Below are positions 44,040 to 51,329 of a stretch of 64,000 nucleotides of DNA, one piece after another; within the stretch, counting starts at the first letter, position 1, and each line of letters begins with the position of its first letter. The notes under the pieces were generated by a model. That model saw only the letters and a list, made by a program, of their open reading frames with translations. It ran no database searches and was not told where the DNA came from. This DNA is from Paenibacillus doosanensis (GTDB taxonomy: Bacteria; Bacillota; Bacilli; Paenibacillales; NBRC-103111), in the NCBI RefSeq assembly GCF_025060755.1, contig NZ_JANYUY010000007.1, forward strand, positions 122,371 through 186,370. The letters run 5' to 3'. Position numbers and translations under genes: made by a program.

Positions 44040-44260
44040 ACTAACGCAGTACACTCGCAACGGACACAGCGGCCGTTATATCAACCCTATCGGCCATTTT
44101 GGATTTCTAACGGACACAGATGCAGCTATTTATTGACTAAGCTGCCTTCGAAAGCAATTCGGAGCTATGTAAGCGCCATGGCGTCCGTTACGTTGAAAAA
44201 GCATCTGTTTGCGACGAATTTAGCTCCCTCGTGTCCGTTAAAATTAGAAGCGGTTCGATG
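44040..44260. repeat. AACGGACAC unit array, two opposed pairs
   Basis: Plus-strand units AACGGACACAG at 44059 and 44108; minus-strand units TAACGGACGC ending 44190 and TAACGGACACGAG ending 44240. Within each pair the pitch is 49-50 bp, and an AGCT(A) follows each unit after 5-15 nt. Together with the flanks it fills most of 43891-44450, which holds no gene. Confidence 0.65.
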
Positions 44261-44319
44261 CCCGGTTCCGGGGGCTGCATGAAAGAGTCAATTTTGGATA
44301 AATATTCATGATCCAAATT

Positions 44320-44360
44320 GGATTCAAATGGCCCCTTCGCCCGTTTTTCACTGCGCTTCC
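44320..44360 (+). repeat. Repeat family M, right-end fragment
   Basis: GGATTCAAATGGCCCCT followed by CCGTTTTTCACTGCGCTTCC matches the right end of the full M copies; the left half is absent. Confidence 0.65.
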
Positions 44361-44450
44361 AGGGTTCTCGGGCCGTCAACACTCTTGATTTCCTCCCCTT
44401 GTTGCGGTATGATTCACCCGATACCTGCTGAAGAAATGGAGTAAACGGCG

Positions 44451-44684
44451 ATGATTAAAAAGCACTTAATTTATAAAAAAGACAAATGGAACATGTTGAC
44501 GGTCGAGGTCAACGGCAAGACGCTGATTTTGCGCGAAATCTCCGATCAATGGGGCGAAGAATGCCATACGTTCCTGAGCAGACCGGCGATGATGCATTGG
44601 GTCGAGGAGCGTTTTCCGAAGGAGCAATTCGAAGGCAGCGAAGAAGAATGGACCGCTATCATACAGGCTTTCAAGGAAGTCTAA
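44451..44684 (+). CDS. Small hypothetical protein
   Basis: 77 residues, TGGAG 10 nt before ATG. Soluble, Trp- and Glu-rich, with a beta-hairpin-like start (WNMLTVEVNGKTLILREI) and a helical end (FEGSEEEWTAIIQAFKEV). No family recognised. It lies upstream of the Mn riboswitch and may end in the riboswitch leader; no own terminator is clear. Confidence 0.65.
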   Translation: MIKKHLIYKKDKWNMLTVEVNGKTLILREISDQWGEECHTFLSRPAMMHWVEERFPKEQFEGSEEEWTAIIQAFKEV

Positions 44685-44756
44685 CGCTTTTTCGCATGAG
44701 AGGGCTTGACTACCGGCTCGTCCTCCCCCTATAATTAAGTCAATTACATAAGATGT

Positions 44757-44852
44757 CCTCCAAAGGGGAGTAGCTGTCACAGTAAAGTCGTCAGTTCGGG
44801 TTAACAACCCCGGCTTTATTGGCAACGATTCGTTGTTAGCAAGACCTTTGCC
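44757..44852 (+). promoter_or_regulatory. Manganese riboswitch (yybP-ykoY aptamer)
   Basis: CAAAGGGGAGTAGCTG start, GTCAC..., TCGTCAGTTCGGG, CCCCGGC, a GGCAACGATTCGTTGTTAGC arm and the closing GCAAGACCTTTG. Helix P1 pairs CAAAGG (44761-44766) with CCTTTG (44845-44850). Mn2+-bound aptamers of this class switch on TerC-type exporters, which is what follows. The P1 3' strand is shared with the first terminator, the expected switching geometry. Confidence 0.9.
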
Positions 44853-44874
44853 GCTTAACGGTAGAGGTCTTTTG
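44841..44874 (+). terminator. Riboswitch expression-platform terminator
   Basis: AGACCTTTGCCG-CTTAA-CGGTAGAGGTCT, 12 bp including G-T pairs, then TTTT. Its 5' arm overlaps P1 of the aptamer, so ligand binding should prevent it. Confidence 0.85.
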
Positions 44875-44885
44875 TGTTTACATGA

Positions 44886-44919
44886 GACCTTTACCGATTT
44901 ACGGTAGAGGTCTTTTTTA
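44886..44919 (+). terminator. Second, nearly identical terminator in the terC leader
   Basis: AGACCTTTACCG-ATTTA-CGGTAGAGGTCT, 12 bp, then TTTTTT. Outer arms TTTACAT (44877-44883) and ATGTAAA (44918-44924) can extend the stem. It does not overlap the aptamer. Confidence 0.8.
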
Positions 44920-44956
44920 TGTAAACCAATGAACCTGACAAAGGAGTGGAACGAGC

Positions 44957-45757
44957 ATGGAATGGTTGGACCCTACATTTTTCACTGCACTACTCAGCAT
45001 TATTTTGATCGATCTGGTGCTTGCCGGCGACAATGCGATTGTGATCGGACTGGCCGCAAGAAACTTGCCGAAGGAGAATCAGAAGAAAGCCATCGTTTGG
45101 GGCACGGTCGGAGCTATCGCCATTCGCGCGTCGGCAACACTGGTCGTCGTATGGCTGCTCAAGCTTCCCGCACTGCTGCTGATCGGCGGCTTGATCCTTA
45201 TCTGGATCGCCTACAAGCTGCTCGTCGACAAGAAGGATCACGACAACATTCAGGCGAAAAACCGGCTGTGGCCCGCTATTCAGACGATTATAGTGGCGGA
45301 TGCGGTAATGGGCTTCGACAATGTCGTCGCCGTGGCAGGCGCTTCTCATGGAAGCTTCCTGCTAGTCATCGTCGGCCTCTTGATCAGCGTTCCGATTATG
45401 GTATGGGGCAGCACCCTGTTCATCCGCTGGATGGAGAAGTTTCCCTGGATCATGTATATCGGCGCGGGCGTGCTTGCTTTGACGGCCGGCAAAATGCTGA
45501 CGGAAGACCCGCTCGTCCACGGCTGGTTTGCAGCCAATCCCGTCGTGAAATGGATTCTTGTGCTGCTGGTCGTCGCCGGTGTGCTGGCAGCCGGTTTATG
45601 GCGGAAGATGTTCGGCTCGCTCGTCTCCATCAATGACAAAGGCCAGCTGACGATCCCGCAGGAGCTGGTCGAAGAGGCGAACATCCGCATCGACGACAGC
45701 TTCCAGGCGCAGCGCGACGAGAAAGGCCGGCTCGTTCTGGTCAAATCGGGCGGATAA
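44957..45757 (+). CDS. TerC-family Mn exporter-like protein with C-terminal AbrB-like segment
   Basis: 266 residues, AAGGAGTGG before ATG. Seven helices; the conserved acidic helices LLSIILIDLVLAGDNAIVIGLA and IIVADAVMGFDNVVAVAG hold the metal-binding aspartates of the TerC/YkoY group. After the last helix (about 220) the sequence LVSINDKGQLTIPQELVEEANI...DEKGRLVLVK has the form of a SpoVT/AbrB swapped-hairpin strand set (KGQLTIP...GRLVL). Regulation by the upstream Mn riboswitch supports manganese export, possibly for loading exoenzymes. Confidence 0.92.
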   Translation: MEWLDPTFFTALLSIILIDLVLAGDNAIVIGLAARNLPKENQKKAIVWGTVGAIAIRASATLVVVWLLKLPALLLIGGLILIWIAYKLLVDKKDHDNIQAKNRLWPAIQTIIVADAVMGFDNVVAVAGASHGSFLLVIVGLLISVPIMVWGSTLFIRWMEKFPWIMYIGAGVLALTAGKMLTEDPLVHGWFAANPVVKWILVLLVVAGVLAAGLWRKMFGSLVSINDKGQLTIPQELVEEANIRIDDSFQAQRDEKGRLVLVKSGG

Positions 45758-45768
45758 TCGCGCCGCAT

Positions 45769-45836
45769 AGCCCTTCGCCCCTCTCCGTGACGGATGCCGG
45801 AAGCGTCCCCGGGAGAGGACTGCGAAGGGCTTTTTA
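45769..45836 (+). terminator. terC terminator
   Basis: AGCCCTTCGC ... GCGAAGGGCT outer stem with an inner CCTCTCC/GGAGAGG hairpin, then TTTTT. Confidence 0.85.
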
Positions 45837-45948
45837 AATTGAAAAATAAACCTCTGACCGCCCGAACTTGGTCTCTCAGTCAAAAGGAATTCAGAGCGGC
45901 CGCGTCGAATTGGTTTCTATAGTTTCCGTCAGATGAGGTGAATCCAAC

Positions 45949-46137
45949 TTGAGCAATTCCGCATCCATCCTTACATTTATTATCGTATCGTTCTGCTTCG
46001 CCTTAATTTTGATCATGAAAAAAGATACGCTGCCGAGCGGCTTCAAACGCCCCCTCGCCATTCTGGCGATCGTGATGGTCGTATTTTCGTTCACGCTCAT
46101 CGTCTACAGCTTCTTCTCGCTTGGCACGGGGACATGA
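45949..46137 (+). CDS. Small membrane protein, two helices
   Basis: 62 residues from a UUG start with GAGGTG 10 nt upstream. Helices ILTFIIVSFCFALILIM and LAILAIVMVVFSFTLIVYSFF with a basic loop between (KKDTLPSGFKRP). No family recognised. Confidence 0.65.
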   Translation: MSNSASILTFIIVSFCFALILIMKKDTLPSGFKRPLAILAIVMVVFSFTLIVYSFFSLGTGT

Positions 46138-46177
46138 TGAGAGGCCGTGCTTCCCGAAATACATCCGTTCGTCAGCA

Positions 46178-46242
46178 AGGAAATTTACCTCTAACGCGCA
46201 GCCATTCATCTTTGTTTTACTTCGACCGGTAATTTCCTTATA
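46178..46242. promoter_or_regulatory. Inverted repeat upstream of pepF
   Basis: AAGGAAATTTACC and GGTAATTTCCTT (one base bulged) separated by about 40 bp; the right arm runs into a TATAAT-like TTATAATAAA. Could be an operator pair or an old terminal repeat. Confidence 0.3.
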
Positions 46243-46407
46243 ATAAATCTACAATCCGGTCATACTAGGAAAAAAATTGCAGGGAGCGTGAGCGCTATGC
46301 GTTTTTTTCCGTTAGTTATGACGGGCGTGCTGTTTGCCGGTACAGTGCTTGCAGCCCCCATGGCGGCCGACGGCATATCCAAACCGAAGAATACGAGGAG
46401 GGTTCCG

Positions 46408-48198
46408 ATGAATCAAGTACTGAAACGAAACGACGTTCCTGCAGAGCACAGCTGGAAGCTGGAGGATTTGTTCCCTAACCAGGAGGCGTGGGACCGGGAA
46501 TATCAAGAGGTCAAGGAAGCTCTGCAAAAAGTAGGCGCCTTCCACGGCAAGCTGAAGGATGCCGCCTCCATCAAGCAATGCTTCGAGCTCGAAGACACCA
46601 TCTCCTTACATATGGAACGACTGTACGTCTATGCCAACATGAAGCATCATGAGGATACGGCGGAACCTACATATCAAGCATTATCCGACAAAGCGAGCAA
46701 ATTGAGCGTGGAAACCGGCGAGGCCTTATCCTTTATCTCTCCCGAAATTTTGAGCTTATCCGACGACGCCCTTCACAAGCTGATTAACGATCCCGAGCTC
46801 AGCTTCTACAAGCGCACGCTGGAGGAGATGCTCCGCGAGAAGCAGCATGTGCTCTCCAAATCGGAGGAAGCGCTGCTGGCGCAAGTCGGCAACCTCTCCC
46901 AAGCGCCGGGCACGATCTTCAGCATGCTGAACAACGCCGATTTGAAATTTCCGAAGGTGAAGAATGAGCAAGGCGAAGAGGTCGAGCTGACGCACGGCCG
47001 CTACATTCAATTTTTGGAGAGCCGCAACCGTGAGGTTCGCAAAGAGGCGTTTCAAGCGATGTACGCGACGTATTCCAAAAACAAAAATACGATCGGCGCT
47101 ACGCTGGCGGCGAATGTAACGAAAAACATTTTTTACTCCAAAGTCCGCAAGTACCCTTCCACTCTGGAAATGTCCTTATACGGAGACAATATCGACAAAG
47201 CGGTCTACACCAATTTGATCGACACGATTCACGAGGCGCTGCCGCTGATGCACCGTTACATGGAGCTGCGCAAAAAGCTGCTTAAGGTCGACGAGCTGCA
47301 TATGTACGATTTGTTCGCGCCTTTGGTGGACGAATTCAAGATGGACATCACTTACGAGCAAGCCCAGGCTACGGTGAAGGAAAGCTTGAAGCCGCTCGGC
47401 CAAGATTATTTGAACATTTTGCAGGAAGGCTTCGATAACCGCTGGATCGACATTTACGAGAACGAAGGCAAACGCAACGGCGCTTACAGCTGGGGCGCCT
47501 ACGGCACGCATCCTTATGTGCTGTTGAACCATAAAGACAATTTGAACAGCATGTTCACGCTCACCCACGAAATGGGCCATGCGATTCATTCTTATTTGTC
47601 CGACGAGAGCCAAAAATACCGTTATGCCCAGTATACGATCTTCCTGGCTGAGGTGGCCTCCACGCTGAACGAAGCGCTGCTGATGGACTACATGCTGAAA
47701 AAATCGACCGACCCGAAAGAAAAAATGTACCTGCTCACCTACTACATGGATCAATTCCGCACGACGGTGTTCCGCCAGACGATGTTCGCCGAGTTTGAGA
47801 AAATCATCCATGAAAAAGCCGAGCAGGGCGAGTCGCTGACGCCGCAGGAATTCAGCAAAATTTATTACGATCTGAACGTCCTGTATTACGGCAAAGGGAT
47901 GGTTGTCGATAAAGACATCGAAATGGAATGGGCGCGCATCCCGCATTTCTACAACAGCTTCTATGTATACAAATACGCGACCGGCTTCTCCGCGGCGACC
48001 AGCTTCGCCAAGCAAATTCTCGAGGAAGGCCAGCCGGCGGTGGAACGCTACCTCGGCTTCCTGAAAAGCGGCGGAAGCGATTATTCCATCAACATATTGA
48101 AACGCGCCGGCGTGGATATGTCGACTCCGGAGCCGATCAAGCAGGCAATGGACGTATTCAAAGGCTTGCTTGAGCAAATGGAGCAACTCGCCAAGTAA
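46408..48198 (+). CDS. pepF: Oligoendopeptidase F (M3B)
   Basis: 596 residues from ATG 46408, chosen for AGGAGG 6 nt upstream and the family start MNQVLKRNDVPAEHSWKLEDLF. Zinc site LTHEMGHAIHSYLSDE (His387, Glu388, His391) and the downstream Glu in EVASTLNEALL. Full length for PepF, which degrades 7-17-residue peptides in the cytosol. The open frame continues 5' with a signal-peptide-like extension (see findings). Confidence 0.95.
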   Translation: MNQVLKRNDVPAEHSWKLEDLFPNQEAWDREYQEVKEALQKVGAFHGKLKDAASIKQCFELEDTISLHMERLYVYANMKHHEDTAEPTYQALSDKASKLSVETGEALSFISPEILSLSDDALHKLINDPELSFYKRTLEEMLREKQHVLSKSEEALLAQVGNLSQAPGTIFSMLNNADLKFPKVKNEQGEEVELTHGRYIQFLESRNREVRKEAFQAMYATYSKNKNTIGATLAANVTKNIFYSKVRKYPSTLEMSLYGDNIDKAVYTNLIDTIHEALPLMHRYMELRKKLLKVDELHMYDLFAPLVDEFKMDITYEQAQATVKESLKPLGQDYLNILQEGFDNRWIDIYENEGKRNGAYSWGAYGTHPYVLLNHKDNLNSMFTLTHEMGHAIHSYLSDESQKYRYAQYTIFLAEVASTLNEALLMDYMLKKSTDPKEKMYLLTYYMDQFRTTVFRQTMFAEFEKIIHEKAEQGESLTPQEFSKIYYDLNVLYYGKGMVVDKDIEMEWARIPHFYNSFYVYKYATGFSAATSFAKQILEEGQPAVERYLGFLKSGGSDYSINILKRAGVDMSTPEPIKQAMDVFKGLLEQMEQLAK

Positions 48199-48215
48199 TC
48201 CTCGCTGCAAGGCTC

Positions 48216-48256
48216 AAGGCTGCACGCATGCTACATGTCTGCAGCCTTGTTTTGTT
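48216..48256 (+). terminator. pepF terminator
   Basis: AAGGCTGCA ... TGCAGCCTT stem then GTTTTGTT. Confidence 0.82.
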
Positions 48257-48328
48257 ATACGGCCTACGGCCCAAAATGACGAGGGCTCGATCCTCTCCCA
48301 CATGTCGCCCTACAGGAGGTGTTACATC

Positions 48329-48679
48329 ATGAAAGCCCAGTGGACTATCATTTTCATTTTGCTGTTTGCCCTTATTACCGCTATTTTCGCCGTTATTAAT
48401 GTAGAACCCGTTAAGGTTCAGTTTCTGTTCACCGAAGCCAACCTTCCGCTCATTCTTGTCATTCTCGGCTCGACGCTGCTTGGCGGACTGATCGTCGGCT
48501 TAATCGGCATAACGCGCCAATTCAAGCTGTCGCGAACCGTCAAGCTGCTGGAAAAGCAGCTTGCTGAGGCGAAGTCTCTGCAAGCCGAGACTTCAGTCGT
48601 CGCGCCGCTTACAGCGGTCCAGTCTCCGGCCGATTCCGATACGCAGGCGGACCGCCTTGACGATGCCGAGCGGGGCTAG
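48329..48679 (+). CDS. LapA-like (DUF1049) membrane protein
   Basis: 116 residues from ATG 48329, AGGAGGTG upstream. Two helices (TIIFILLFALITAIFAVIN and LPLILVILGSTLLGGLIVGLIG) with the conserved NVEPVKVQFLF between them, then a coiled-coil tail (TVKLLEKQLAEAKSLQAE). In proteobacteria LapA/B act in LPS assembly control; the Firmicute role is unknown. Confidence 0.85.
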   Translation: MKAQWTIIFILLFALITAIFAVINVEPVKVQFLFTEANLPLILVILGSTLLGGLIVGLIGITRQFKLSRTVKLLEKQLAEAKSLQAETSVVAPLTAVQSPADSDTQADRLDDAERG

Positions 48680-48806
48680 AAACCGCGGTCGGTCAAAAAT
48701 AGTCCGTTTTTTTCCAATTTTGCATTGAACATTGAAACGGCATTCATTACAATAAAGTCAGATGTATTCAATATTAAGCAATTATGTCCAGGAAGGATTC
48801 CTCCCT

Positions 48807-50111
48807 ATGGCCGATCCGTTGAAGGAAGCAGATGCGCTTAACGGTAACTGCGCAGATTTATCCGCTGTACTTGAGAATATTACAGACGGGATTATGAACC
48901 TAGATGCACTCGGCCGTTTCACTTATGTGAACAGCGCTGCCGAAAGGATGCTCGAACGGAGCCGAAGCGAACTGCTCGGCACCTTCGTATGGACAAGCTT
49001 TCCCGCTGCCGTCGGGACGGCGATCTACGATAATTATTTGGCTGCCATGGCTACCCAAATCCCGGCTTCGTTTGAATTTTTCATTCCGACGCTGAACCGA
49101 TGGCTTGACGTCCGCGTGTATCCCGGCCGGCATAATTATACGGCATATTTCCGGGATATTACGGCCGACAAAACCAAGGAGAAGTCGCTGCGCGAAAGCG
49201 AGGCCATGTATCGGATGATCGCCGACAATTCGACCGACATGATCGCCAGAATTTCCATGGACGGTACGTATTTATACGTCTCTCCCGCCTGCAGGACGCT
49301 GCTCGGCTACGAACCTGAGGAACTGATAGGCCGCTGCCTCTACGACCTGCTTCACCCGGATTACAGCCAAGTCCCGTTGGCCGACTTGATAGCGGAGACG
49401 GCGAAATGCGGTATGAACCTAAGGGAATCGCTCGCCCGCAAAAAAGACGGCACCTACATATGGTTCGAAACGACAGCCAGAACGATTCTCGATAATTTAG
49501 GTTTACATAAAGAGCTGATCACCATATCGAGGGATATATCCGCCCGCAAACACATTGAGAAGCAATTGCTGGAAACCAACGAACTGCTGCAAAAAATATC
49601 TACCGTCGACGCTTTGACCGGAGTCGCCAACCGCCGGGGATTCGACGAATGCTTGCAAAGGGAATGGAAGCAGGGCAGAAGAATAGGCGCTCCCCTCTCC
49701 CTGATCATCGTCGACATCGACTATTTCAAACGATTTAACGACACCTACGGCCATGCGGAGGGAGATCAATGCCTCAAGCTTGTGGCCGAATCGTTGAAAA
49801 AGGCCGCCAGACGCCCCGTCGACTTCATCGCGCGGTACGGCGGCGAGGAATTCGTGATCATTTTGCCCTGTACGGATGCCGCAGGAGCACAGACCGTGGC
49901 CGAGCAGTTGGGCGAGCATGTAGAAGAGCTGCAAATTCCGCACAGCCGCTCGGAAAGCTCGCCGTATATTACGATCAGCTCGGGCACGGCCACGATGATT
50001 CCTTCCCAGGACGTCGATCCCAAGGAGCTGTTCCTCCGCGCGGACAAAGCGTTATACCAAGCGAAACAGGACGGGCGCAACCGGGTCAGACTATACCAAG
50101 TGTCCGAATAA
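48807..50111 (+). CDS. PAS-PAS-GGDEF diguanylate cyclase
   Basis: 434 residues from ATG 48807 (CAGGAAGG upstream). PAS 1 about 20-130 (VLENITDGIMNLDALGRFTYVN), PAS 2 with PAC about 145-265 (MIADNSTDMIARISMDGTYLYVS), then GGDEF 275-432 (DALTGVANRRGFDE). Active site RYGGEEF and the inhibitory I-site RPVD exactly five residues before it are intact, so it should make c-di-GMP with product feedback. No transmembrane segment: a cytosolic sensor of small ligand or redox state. Confidence 0.94.
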   Translation: MADPLKEADALNGNCADLSAVLENITDGIMNLDALGRFTYVNSAAERMLERSRSELLGTFVWTSFPAAVGTAIYDNYLAAMATQIPASFEFFIPTLNRWLDVRVYPGRHNYTAYFRDITADKTKEKSLRESEAMYRMIADNSTDMIARISMDGTYLYVSPACRTLLGYEPEELIGRCLYDLLHPDYSQVPLADLIAETAKCGMNLRESLARKKDGTYIWFETTARTILDNLGLHKELITISRDISARKHIEKQLLETNELLQKISTVDALTGVANRRGFDECLQREWKQGRRIGAPLSLIIVDIDYFKRFNDTYGHAEGDQCLKLVAESLKKAARRPVDFIARYGGEEFVIILPCTDAAGAQTVAEQLGEHVEELQIPHSRSESSPYITISSGTATMIPSQDVDPKELFLRADKALYQAKQDGRNRVRLYQVSE

Positions 50112-50112
50112 A

Positions 50113-50158
50113 CGCCGAGCCGCAGGCTTCTCAGCTTGCGGCTCGGCGTGTTGGATTT
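50113..50158 (+). terminator. Hairpin after diguanylate cyclase
   Basis: CGCCGAGCCGCA ... TGCGGCTCGGCG, 12-bp stem with a poor T stretch. Confidence 0.6.
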
Positions 50159-50185
50159 CCGGCAAATCATCCTGCCGGAGTGTTG

Positions 50186-50239
50186 AAAAAAGCGAACGTT
50201 TCCCGTATCTGTGACAGATCAGGAGCGTTTTTTGTTTTT
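50186..50239 (+). terminator. Second terminator before the 35-residue peptide gene
   Basis: AACG...CGTT with inner ATCTG-TGA-CAGAT, A run before and TTTTTTGTTTTT after. Confidence 0.6.
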
Positions 50240-50298
50240 CCTATACAATGATGTACAATGGATTTGGAACTATATGTAAATCCGGAGGAAAACTCAAC

Positions 50299-50406
50299 AT
50301 GATTATTACTGTCGTGCAGGTCGTCGTTTTTATCGCCGCCTTCGCCGTGATCGGCCTGCTGATCCGCGGGCTCGTCAAAGCAAACTCCCGCAGAGGAAGC
50401 AAATAG
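50299..50406 (+). CDS. 35-residue single-helix membrane peptide
   Basis: GGAGGAA lies 9 nt before ATG. One helix VVQVVVFIAAFAVIGLLIRGLV and a strongly basic tail KANSRRGSK. The TTGTTT-N16-TACAAT sequence (50232-50259) may be its promoter. No family recognised; could be a regulatory peptide of a membrane complex. Confidence 0.6.
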   Translation: MIITVVQVVVFIAAFAVIGLLIRGLVKANSRRGSK

Positions 50407-50421
50407 CTCCCTCTGCGGACG

Positions 50422-51258
50422 TCAAACGAGCGCAAAGAGCAGCAGGTACAGCAGCATGCAGAGAGCTCCCGCCGCCAGCGAGCTTATCATATTTACCGCA
50501 TCGTTCGTCATGAACGATGCTCCTCTGATACGCACCGCCTGCGAATCGCAATGGCGGTCTTTCTCGATGTCTTTGCCGCAGACCGGGCAACGGTACATCA
50601 CTTGCCATACCGCTCCGATCCAAGAATCGATCAGCGAGCCCGCCAGACCGCCGCAAGCGGCGAGCAGCACCATACCTCCAAGCGAAGCCCATTCTCCCTC
50701 TGCTGCCGCACCTTGCGGCTGCAGCATAAGGAGCAGCCATGCCGCCAGACCGATGACGATCCCCCCGGCTAGCGACGCGGCAAGCCCCAGGCTCGTAATC
50801 CCGCCGGACGTGCCGGCGGGAACGATGCGCCCGGTGACGATGGAGCGCGGCTGTGTGCGGCTGAGCCCGCCGATTTCCGTAGCCCATGTGTCGGCGTTCA
50901 CGGCGGCCATCACCCCGAGATAAGCCGCCCACCAGAGCGGATGAGGCCACAGGCTGTGCCCTATACAGAGCAGAACGCCGATTCCGCCGTTGGCGGCCAC
51001 TTGTCCCGCATCTCTGCGCCCCGTCTTGGCATAGCCGCTTTCCACGGCCGCCTTGCGCTTATGCTTCCATTTGGAAAGCAGCGAGGACGTTACGAAAAAT
51101 ACGATTAACGTCCCGAACCAGGCCAGGCTGCCGTAAGCGTACAGCAGAGTTCCTACAATGACGGCCGCGGCTGCGCCGGAGGCGGACAGCGATTTTTTCG
51201 CATAAGCTCCCGCTGCGATCAGAAGACTGCAAGCCAAGCCGATTCCCCAATCCAACAA
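50422..51258 (-). CDS. DUF92 (TMEM19/VTE6-like) membrane protein
   Basis: 278 residues from UUG 51258, which has AAGGGGGAG 6 nt upstream; another UUG at 51279 gives a 7-residue longer product. Six or more helices, with the family blocks SASGAAAAVIVGTLLYAYG, RDAGQVAANGG, NADTWATEIGGLS, TSGGITSLG and GSLIDSWIGAVWQ. A short Cys pair CPVCG follows. Plant relatives are phytyl-phosphate kinases, so an isoprenoid-phosphate kinase is possible; unproven in bacteria of this group. Confidence 0.85.
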   Translation of the reverse strand: MLDWGIGLACSLLIAAGAYAKKSLSASGAAAAVIVGTLLYAYGSLAWFGTLIVFFVTSSLLSKWKHKRKAAVESGYAKTGRRDAGQVAANGGIGVLLCIGHSLWPHPLWWAAYLGVMAAVNADTWATEIGGLSRTQPRSIVTGRIVPAGTSGGITSLGLAASLAGGIVIGLAAWLLLMLQPQGAAAEGEWASLGGMVLLAACGGLAGSLIDSWIGAVWQVMYRCPVCGKDIEKDRHCDSQAVRIRGASFMTNDAVNMISSLAAGALCMLLYLLLFALV

Positions 51259-51329
51259 ATGCGTCTCCCCCTTATGCAATCCGTGATTAGCGCAGATTTA
51301 GTCATCATAAGTCAATGATCGGACCGTTT

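Noticed and set aside
44059..44240. CRISPR-like array
   Set aside because: Units are only 9-11 bp, occur in both orientations, have no equal spacers, and there are no cas genes.
46178..46242. Terminator upstream of pepF
   Set aside because: The inverted arms are about 40 bp apart and no T run follows; listed only as a weak regulatory candidate.
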